From an uncultured Aliiroseovarius sp. (lineage in GTDB: Bacteria; Pseudomonadota; Alphaproteobacteria; Rhodobacterales; Rhodobacteraceae): a DNA stretch of 6,503 bases. Positions 1 to 4,440 of this stretch are shown here, in pieces. Under the pieces are notes generated by a model, which was not told where the DNA came from, searched no databases, and worked only from the letters and a program-made list of their open reading frames with translations. Location: the NCBI GenBank assembly GCA_938023895.1, contig CALJDH010000014.1, positions 1 to 6,503 on the forward strand. The letters are read 5' to 3'. Made by a program: the position numbers and the translations under genes. Each line of letters opens with the position of its first letter. Within the stretch, counting starts at the first letter, position 1.

Positions 1-666
1 CTGGCGCAAAGACCCGGCGGCTGCGTTGCGTGGGTTGGCAAAGCTCTTGCCACCGCGCGCCGTGTAGCGCGCATTTAGATCCGCAAAGTCGTCATGGGAC
101 ATATAGACTTCACCGCGCACCTCCAGCACCTCGGGCGCCCCTTCAAGAACCTGCGGTATGTCTCTGATTGTGCGTGCATTTTCGGTGACATTCTCACCCA
201 CAGACCCATCGCCGCGGGTGACGGCATGAACCAATATTCCGCGCTCATAGCGGATCGACAAGGATAACCCGTCGATTTTCGGCTCGGCCGTTATCGCCAG
301 CGGAGCATTATCACTCAAGCCCAGAAAAGATCGAATACGCCCGACGAATTCGGCGACATCCTCGTCGCTGAAGGCGTTGCCCAGCGACAGCATCCGCACC
401 TCATGCGCAATCTTTCCAAAGCCGTCAGACGGCGCCGCCCCCACCTGATCCGAGGCACTATCAGCATGTTTCAGGTGCGGGAAACGCGCTTCGATCTCGG
501 TATTTCGGCGCTTGGCGGCGTCATAGTCCGCATCCGAAATCTCGGGCGCATCCTTGCCGTGATAGGCCAGATTGGCGGCGGCGAGAAGCTCGGCCAAGCG
601 GGCAAGTTCGTCCTTTGCCTGGGCTTCGGTCAGGTCATTTACAGCGATCGGGCTGGGCGCGGTCAT
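1..666 (-). CDS. ligA: NAD-dependent DNA ligase LigA, N-terminal part (cut by window edge)
   Basis: LigA seals nicks in duplex DNA during replication and repair using NAD+ as adenylate donor. The window holds the first 222 residues of a protein that is usually about 670-700; the C-terminal part lies beyond base 1. The NMN-binding Ia domain is visible: Y35-H36 and the ISDADYD stretch with D45, Y48 and D49 match the conserved Tyr/His/Asp set of E. coli LigA. The nucleotidyltransferase motif EPKIDG places the adenylated lysine at K130. Further family motifs follow: [11 protein letters not shown] (151-161), RGEVYM (184-189) and [13 protein letters not shown] (210-222). The ATG at 666 was chosen because the family N-terminus fits it, although no Shine-Dalgarno sequence precedes it (the upstream bases are CCCACCCCCG). 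An in-frame GTG at 696 is a possible but unsupported alternative. It is divergent from the DUF502 gene. Identification is very secure. Confidence 0.97.
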   Translation of the reverse strand, partial: MTAPSPIAVNDLTEAQAKDELARLAELLAAANLAYHGKDAPEISDADYDAAKRRNTEIEARFPHLKHADSASDQVGAAPSDGFGKIAHEVRMLSLGNAFSDEDVAEFVGRIRSFLGLSDNAPLAITAEPKIDGLSLSIRYERGILVHAVTRGDGSVGENVTENARTIRDIPQVLEGAPEVLEVRGEVYMSHDDFADLNARYTARGGKSFANPRNAAAGSLRQ

Positions 667-667
667 C

Positions 668-739
668 GGGGGTGGGCTACTTTCTGAATGTCTCACTTAG
701 GAAAGTGATAGGCGGTTCCATTACAGCGCGTCCACCCCC
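668..739 (-). promoter_or_regulatory. Possible structured leader of ligA (inverted repeat over the start region)
   Basis: In the ligA sense strand an 8-base GGGGGTGG (739-732) is exactly complementary to CCACCCCC (675-668), which ends one base before the ligA ATG. Between them lies a 6-bp hairpin, TCACTT/AAGTGA with an AGGA loop (693-708). If transcription starts upstream of 740, the ribosome-binding region would be base-paired. No SD is visible, so the structure may matter for initiation. This is seen in sequence only, function is inferred, and G/C-rich 8-mers can arise by chance. The rest of the 667-878 intergenic region shows a TTGACG hexamer at 805-810 but no convincing -10 box at the right distance. 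Confidence 0.25.
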
Positions 740-878
740 AACCGGCGTGCTACGCGCGTAAGCCTCTGAAAATACCCGTTTCAAAGGATAACTATCAGGG
801 CTAATTGACGTTACGGCTATTGCCGATTTCACCCCGAACACATAAGTTTTGCGCGAGAAGATACGGGAACCCACCTTC

Positions 879-1625
879 ATGCACGATCAGGACGACCATC
901 ACAGGCGCAAGTGGCGCCCTTTTACCGGTCTGCGCAACAACTTTCTTGCGGGCCTTGTGGTCGTGGTTCCAATCGCCATAACCATCTGGCTGATTTGGAC
1001 GTTTGTGGGCTGGATCGACAGCTGGGTTCTGCCCTTCGTACCTGCCGCCTATCAACCGGACGCCTTGATCGACTTGCTGTTTGGAGACAGCGAATGGTTC
1101 AAGATGCTGTTCGGCGAAGACGTGCGCGTGAACGTGCGCGGTCTTGGCGTTGTGGTGTTCCTGATTTTCACCGTTCTGGTGGGCTGGATCACAAAGGGTC
1201 TGATTGGCCGGTCGTTCTTGTCATGGGGCGAAGGGCTGGTGGACCGCATGCCGGTTGTACGCTCGCTTTATAACGGGCTGAAGCAGATCGCCGAGACCGT
1301 GTTCAGTCAATCAACGGACACGAAGTTCGACAAGGCCTGTCTGGTGGAATACCCGCGCAAAGGCATCTGGGCGATCGCGTTCATCTCGACCAAAGCCAAG
1401 GGCGAGGTCGACATGCGTATTCCGGTCGCCGAGGACATCATCTCGGTCTTTCTGCCGACGACACCGAACCCGACCTCGGGGTTCTTGCTGTTCGTGCCGC
1501 GCCATTCGGTGATCGAACTGGACATGACGGTCGAGGATGCCGCCAAGCTGGTGATCTCGGCCGGGCTGGTCTATCCGAACTCCAAAGATCCAAACCTTCC
1601 ACCGGCTGAAACCGAAGACGCATGA
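879..1625 (+). CDS. DUF502 family membrane protein
   Basis: A 248-residue integral membrane protein of the DUF502 family. The bacterial function is unknown; plant relatives are the COV (CONTINUOUS VASCULAR RING)-like proteins. There is a short charged N-terminus, then a first membrane segment at about 23-45 (containing VVVVPIAITIWLIW). A ~40-residue loop follows, then a second membrane segment at about 88-108, and a soluble C-terminal domain. Family signatures in the soluble part are PVVRSLYNGLKQ (125-136), the VEYPRKGIW stretch, and PTTPNPTSGFLLFVP. The ATG at 879 was chosen over an in-frame TTG at 849 because the family N-terminus begins close to it; a weak GGGA lies 10 nt upstream. The stop overlaps the next start as ATGA, so the exporter gene downstream is probably translationally coupled. 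The acidic tail after the last motif is unremarkable. Family assignment is secure; function is unknown. Confidence 0.93.
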   Translation: MHDQDDHHRRKWRPFTGLRNNFLAGLVVVVPIAITIWLIWTFVGWIDSWVLPFVPAAYQPDALIDLLFGDSEWFKMLFGEDVRVNVRGLGVVVFLIFTVLVGWITKGLIGRSFLSWGEGLVDRMPVVRSLYNGLKQIAETVFSQSTDTKFDKACLVEYPRKGIWAIAFISTKAKGEVDMRIPVAEDIISVFLPTTPNPTSGFLLFVPRHSVIELDMTVEDAAKLVISAGLVYPNSKDPNLPPAETEDA

Positions 1626-2251
1626 GCTTGACCCCTGCCCTGACCGGCTTTGCGACCGGGTTTTCGCTCATCCTTGCGATCGGCGCCCAGAACGCCTTTG
1701 TCTTGCGGCAGGGGTTGATGAAGCAACACGTCTTTTGGCTGTGTCTGTTCTGCGCCGCCTCGGACGCATTCTTGATCGCAGCGGGTGTAGCCGGGTTTGG
1801 CGCCTTGGTTGAAGCAATGCCATCGCTCCCCACCGTCATGGCGCTGGCAGGAGCAGCCTTCCTGATCGTCTACGGTCTGATGCGCTTTATGGCGGCGTGG
1901 CAGGGCCAATATGCGATGGAGATCGCCGGAAAATCGCGCGGGCTGTGGGCCACCTTGGCCATCGCCGCAGCCTTCACCTGGGCCAATCCGCATGTCTATC
2001 TAGACACGCTGGGCCTGATCGGCGCGATTTCGACATCCTATCCGGACTGGCCCACGCGGATCACCTTTGGCACCGGCGCTGTGATCGCTAGTTTCGCCTT
2101 CTTCTTCTCGCTTGGCTATGGCGCGCGTTTCTTGGCGCCCGTCATGGAAAAACCCGCCTCGTGGCGCGTTCTTGACGTGATCATCGGCGTGGTGATGTGG
2201 GCGATTGCGGCGAAGCTGCTCTTAGGCGTTGCCAACGGCACGCTACATTAA
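1622..2251 (+). CDS. LysE/ArgO-type amino-acid exporter
   Basis: A 209-residue inner-membrane exporter of the LysE superfamily. Characterised members (LysE of Corynebacterium, ArgO of E. coli) expel lysine and/or arginine by secondary transport. The two diagnostic motifs are present: GAQNAFVLRQGL (21-32) at the end of the first membrane segment, and NPHVYLDTLG (122-131) in the middle of the protein. About six hydrophobic segments are seen, near residues 8-28, 37-60, 68-90, 109-137, 145-170 and 182-204. Length matches E. coli ArgO (about 211). The start codon overlaps the DUF502 stop (ATGA), implying co-transcription and coupling. No lysG/argP-type regulator is adjacent. The stop TAA at 2249-2251 overlaps the stop of the convergent patatin gene. 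Substrate (Lys, Arg or another basic amino acid) cannot be decided from sequence, so no symbol is given. Confidence 0.92.
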   Translation: MSLTPALTGFATGFSLILAIGAQNAFVLRQGLMKQHVFWLCLFCAASDAFLIAAGVAGFGALVEAMPSLPTVMALAGAAFLIVYGLMRFMAAWQGQYAMEIAGKSRGLWATLAIAAAFTWANPHVYLDTLGLIGAISTSYPDWPTRITFGTGAVIASFAFFFSLGYGARFLAPVMEKPASWRVLDVIIGVVMWAIAAKLLLGVANGTLH

Positions 2252-3300
2252 CCAAACATCTCTTCCAGATCGACCGTACTGCGGGTGTTCAGATCCCCAC
2301 GATGCGCGGCAAGAAAGGCTTCGGCAGCCTTTCGCCCGGCCTCTTTCAACCGCGACAGCATCACGGCGGTCGGGATCAGCTTAGTCGCGATGGACAGGTC
2401 CCGCATCAAGGCGTCATCCGCAATCATATGCACCAACACGTCCCGCATCTGGTCCGAGGACATCTGCCCCTCGGCAATCAGGCGTTTCACGAAGCTGATC
2501 GCCCGCAACTCGCGCAGAAGCGACGAGTTAAAGCTGATCTCGTTGATGCGGTTCTGAATGTCCTGCCCGGTGGTCGGCACGTCCGGCCGAAACAGCGGGT
2601 TGATGTTCACGACGACAACATCTGCGGGCAGCGACCGATCAAACAGAGGGAACAGCGCCGGGTTGCCGGTATAGCCACCGTCCCAATAGGCCTCGACCGT
2701 GCCGGTCTTCGGGTCTTCAAGCTCAACCGCTTGGAAGAGCGTTGGCAGGCAAGCCGAGGCAAGGATCGCCTCGGTCGAGATCTCGTCGCCCTGGAACACC
2801 CGAATCTTGCCGGTTCGCACATTGGTGGCCGAGACATGCAACTGCGGCCCCGTAGTGGCGCAGACCTGATCAAAGTCGAACGCCTCCACCACCGATTTCA
2901 GCGGGTTCGCATAGAACGGACCATAGGCGTAAGGGCTGACCACGCGGCTGGCCATATCGGCCCACGCAAACACCGGCGTCGCTTCCAGCGCTTGGCTGAT
3001 CAGGTCACTGTGCGGGGCGAACTGGGCAAACCATGTGGTCAGGCGCAGGTCATTCACCCCCGCCAAACGATGCCACAGCGCATCCAGAGACGCGCGCGCC
3101 GCGTCCCGGTCATTGCCTTTACCATCTGCGACCAACCCCGCCTTTACAGCGGCCCCGTTCAAGGCGCCCGCCGAGGTGCCCGAGATCGCTGCGATCTCGA
3201 TCCCTTCGTCTTCCAGAAGGCAATCCAGCACCCCCCACGTGAAGGCACCATGCGCGCCCCCACCTTGCAGGGCCAAGTTGATCCGCTTGGGTGAGGCCAT
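2248..3300 (-). CDS. Patatin-like phospholipase
   Basis: A 350-residue serine lipid hydrolase of the patatin family, with a Ser-Asp catalytic dyad and no His. The glycine-rich oxyanion loop QGGGAHGAF is at 12-20, the nucleophile motif GTSAG puts the serine at S43, and the second catalytic residue is D207 in the WDGGY motif. The C-terminal ~120 residues extend beyond the patatin core and resemble the extra domain (DUF3734-type) common in proteobacterial homologues. The ATG at 3300 was chosen because MASPKRINLALQGGG is the standard N-terminus and it starts 2 nt after the bdhA stop; a frame open further upstream to 3372 is only read-through of bdhA. There is no signal peptide, so it is probably cytoplasmic or granule/membrane-associated. 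It follows bdhA in the same operon. The substrate is not evident; phospholipid or a PHB-granule surface lipid is inference. Confidence 0.93.
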   Translation of the reverse strand: MASPKRINLALQGGGAHGAFTWGVLDCLLEDEGIEIAAISGTSAGALNGAAVKAGLVADGKGNDRDAARASLDALWHRLAGVNDLRLTTWFAQFAPHSDLISQALEATPVFAWADMASRVVSPYAYGPFYANPLKSVVEAFDFDQVCATTGPQLHVSATNVRTGKIRVFQGDEISTEAILASACLPTLFQAVELEDPKTGTVEAYWDGGYTGNPALFPLFDRSLPADVVVVNINPLFRPDVPTTGQDIQNRINEISFNSSLLRELRAISFVKRLIAEGQMSSDQMRDVLVHMIADDALMRDLSIATKLIPTAVMLSRLKEAGRKAAEAFLAAHRGDLNTRSTVDLEEMFG

Positions 3301-3302
3301 GT

Positions 3303-4088
3303 TTACAGAGCCGTCCAGCCACCATCGACCGAGATCGTCGTCCCGGTGATCTGTGCGGCGGCATCCGAACACAGGAAGGTCGCCGTGCCGCCCATCTGCT
3401 CGACCGTGGCGAAATCCTTAGACGGCTGACGGGCCAGCATGACCTCGCGCACCACCTGATCGCGGTCCATGCCGTGGGTTTTCATCTGATCCGGGATCTG
3501 GCTTTCGACCAGCGGGGTCAGCACATAGCCGGGGCAGATCGCGTTTGCCGTGATCGGATCCTCGGCAGTTTCCAAGGCCACGGTTTTGGTCAGCCCGACC
3601 ACGCCGTGCTTCGCGGCGATATAGGCGGATTTGTAAGGGGACGCGGTCAGACCATGCGCCGAGGCGATGTTGATCACCCGGCCCCAGCCATTGACGCGCA
3701 TCTGCGGCACAGCGGCAGCGGTGGTGTGAAAGGCCGAGCTGAGGTTGATCGCGATGATCGCGTTCCACTTGTCGATCGGGAAGTCCTCGACCGGGGCCAC
3801 GTGCTGAATGCCGGCGTTATTCACAAGGATGTCACAGCGACCGGCCTTTTCGATCAGGGCGCGGCAGGCCTCGGCATCTGACATGTCGGCCTGAATATAA
3901 CGTGCGGTTACGCCGAACTCTTCCGCGATCTCGGCCGCGATGGCGTGATCTTCAGGCGAATCGGTGAACGAGTTCAGCACAACGTCTGCACCGGCACGGG
4001 CCAGTTCCTTGGCGACCCCAAGGCCGATGCCCGAGTTTGATCCGGTTATGACGGCTGTTTTGCCTTCCAGTGACATGGTGATGGCCAT
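3303..4088 (-). CDS. bdhA: D-3-hydroxybutyrate dehydrogenase (short-chain dehydrogenase)
   Basis: A 261-residue NAD-dependent short-chain dehydrogenase interconverting D-3-hydroxybutyrate and acetoacetate, a step in PHB and ketone-body use. The cofactor motif TGSNSGIG is at 15-22, NNAG at 90-93, and the catalytic residues are N115, S143, Y156 and K160. Residues that bind 3-hydroxybutyrate in the Pseudomonas fragi enzyme (Q94, H144, K152, Q196) appear here with a one-residue offset as Q95, H145, K153 and Q197, which separates it from generic SDRs. The family stretch AICPGYVLTPLVESQIPDQ and the C-terminal SVDGGWTAL are also present. The start at 4088 is fixed by AGGAG seven bases upstream; a frame open to 4214 has no such support. 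It is the first gene of a two-gene unit with the patatin gene. A PhaR-like operator lies 31-45 bp upstream of the start. Confidence 0.96.
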   Translation of the reverse strand: MAITMSLEGKTAVITGSNSGIGLGVAKELARAGADVVLNSFTDSPEDHAIAAEIAEEFGVTARYIQADMSDAEACRALIEKAGRCDILVNNAGIQHVAPVEDFPIDKWNAIIAINLSSAFHTTAAAVPQMRVNGWGRVINIASAHGLTASPYKSAYIAAKHGVVGLTKTVALETAEDPITANAICPGYVLTPLVESQIPDQMKTHGMDRDQVVREVMLARQPSKDFATVEQMGGTATFLCSDAAAQITGTTISVDGGWTAL

Positions 4089-4095
4089 ATTGGGG

Positions 4096-4100
4096 CTCCT
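4096..4100 (-). promoter_or_regulatory. Ribosome binding site of bdhA
   Basis: AGGAG on the minus strand, separated by seven bases (CCCCAAT) from the ATG at 4088. This strong SD decides the start of bdhA against the longer open frame to 4214 and against the internal ATG at 4076, which has no SD. Confidence 0.85.
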
Positions 4101-4118
4101 TATCCACAAGCATAAATC

Positions 4119-4133
4119 TGTTGCAGTGCAGCA
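4119..4133 (-). promoter_or_regulatory. Candidate PhaR-type operator upstream of bdhA
   Basis: The minus strand reads TGCTGCACTGCAACA, a near-perfect palindrome TGCTGC-N3-GCAACA with one mismatched pair. Its core CTGC-ACT-GCAA is one base from CTGC-N3-GCAG, the motif reported for the PHB-responsive repressor PhaR of Paracoccus. It sits 31 bp before the bdhA start, where promoter or repressor contacts are expected. A direct repeat AGCATAA (plus strand, 4109-4115 and 4130-4136, exactly 21 bp apart) overlaps its edge; read on the minus strand both contain TATGCT, a passable -10 hexamer. No clear -35 box could be assigned. The gene function (PHB-derived hydroxybutyrate oxidation) makes PhaR control plausible, but this is inferred. 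Confidence 0.5.
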
Positions 4134-4253
4134 TAACGTAAGGAATCCAAGGCACCAGTGCTTTCGCGCGGGGAAACTCACCTTTGGAATCACCCGATTC
4201 TTCATCCGCTCCACGACGCACTTTACGCGATCTCTCTATCCCGGATTCGCCAT

Positions 4254-4280
4254 AAAAAAACGCCCGCACAAGGCGGGCGT
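4254..4280 (-). terminator. Intrinsic terminator, minus strand
   Basis: On the minus strand, an 8-bp perfect stem ACGCCCGC/GCGGGCGT with a 5-nt loop (CTTGT) is followed at once by seven T (4260-4254). This is a textbook Rho-independent terminator. On the plus strand the stem has no T-run after it, so it works leftward only. No coding gene ends just upstream of it on the minus strand: the next gene to the right is on the plus strand, and bdhA starts about 165 bp further left. It therefore ends either a small RNA or a bdhA leader. Confidence 0.85.
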
Positions 4281-4328
4281 AAAGTTATTGAGGCAGGTTT
4301 CATACAGGCAAGAAACCTATCGAGCAGT
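4254..4328 (-). ncRNA. Candidate small RNA (~75 nt) or terminated bdhA leader
   Basis: Reading leftward from a predicted start near 4328, the transcript would contain a 7-bp hairpin AGGTTTC/GAAACCT (4318-4312 with 4301-4295, 10-nt loop). A short unpaired AT-rich linker follows, then the GC-rich terminator hairpin with seven U. A promoter-like pair (TTGGAT, 17 bp, TATAAA) sits at the right distance upstream. Promoter, one hairpin and terminator in ~110 bp is the usual anatomy of a bacterial sRNA. No open reading frame with a good start lies inside. It matches no RNA family I recognise. The alternative is an attenuator in a long bdhA 5' leader; the sequence alone does not decide between the two. 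Confidence 0.5.
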
Positions 4329-4334
4329 GCATTC

Positions 4335-4363
4335 TTTATAAGCGGTTAGGCGCCTTTATCCAA
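4335..4363 (-). promoter_or_regulatory. Candidate sigma70-type promoter for the minus-strand small RNA
   Basis: On the minus strand TTGGAT (4363-4358) is followed after exactly 17 bp by TATAAA (4340-4335). The -10 box matches five of six consensus bases, while the -35 box matches only the TTG. The expected start is around 4328. The spacer contains the GGCGCC palindrome. The -35 box lies within the hairpin of the opposite-strand leader, so the two transcription units overlap here. Confidence 0.45.
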
Positions 4364-4383
4364 GCTAAAAGTTTGAAAAGGCG
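4351..4383 (+). promoter_or_regulatory. Interrupted hairpin upstream of the solute-binding protein gene
   Basis: The outer stem CGCCTTT (4351-4357) pairs perfectly with AAAGGCG (4377-4383). The inner stem CAAGC (4361-4365) pairs with GTTTG (4371-4375) with one G-U, around a TAAAA loop. The G-U would be an A-C mismatch on the other strand, so the plus-strand RNA folds better. It ends 57 bp before the start codon. If the gene is transcribed from further upstream this would be a leader element; if from the promoter candidate at 4373-4401, it is only a DNA inverted repeat. No T-run follows, so it is not a terminator. Confidence 0.3.
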
Positions 4384-4401
4384 GATTTCCACCTCTAGTG
4401 T
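4373..4401 (+). promoter_or_regulatory. Weak promoter candidate for the solute-binding protein gene
   Basis: TTGAAA at 4373-4378 is followed after 17 bp by TAGTGT at 4396-4401. The -35 matches four of six consensus bases and the -10 three of six. It would give a leader of about 30 nt. This is the best spaced pair I see on this strand before the gene, but it is weak. Confidence 0.22.
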
Positions 4402-4425
4402 TTCCTCAGATAAATCAGGGACGTG

Positions 4426-4430
4426 AAGGA
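4426..4430 (+). promoter_or_regulatory. Ribosome binding site of the solute-binding protein gene
   Basis: AAGGA ten bases before the ATG at 4441. This favours 4441 over an in-frame GTG at 4423, which would place the SD inside the coding region and has no SD of its own at normal distance, and over the ATG at 4453. Confidence 0.6.
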
Positions 4431-4440
4431 TTGTTTCGCA

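Noticed and set aside
805..833. TTGACG hexamer as -35 of a DUF502 promoter
   Set aside because: No acceptable -10 hexamer occurs 16-18 bp downstream (TTTCAC, TTCACC, TCACCC), so a promoter is not called.
677..880. Minus-strand frame of 67 codons in the ligA-DUF502 intergenic region
   Set aside because: No SD, no recognisable family, and it fills a region expected to hold two divergent promoters. Probably chance.
2197..3294. Plus-strand frame of 365 codons opposite the patatin gene
   Set aside because: Rich in Arg, His, Gln and Pro, typical of an antisense shadow of a high-GC gene; the patatin frame on the other strand has clear catalytic motifs.
3291..3881. Plus-strand frame of 196 codons opposite bdhA
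   Set aside because: Shadow of bdhA, which has all dehydrogenase motifs and a strong SD; composition is biased to Arg, His, Asp and Gly.
4254..4280. Terminator read as the end of a plus-strand gene
   Set aside because: On the plus strand the A-run precedes the stem and no T-run follows, so it cannot act rightward as an intrinsic terminator.
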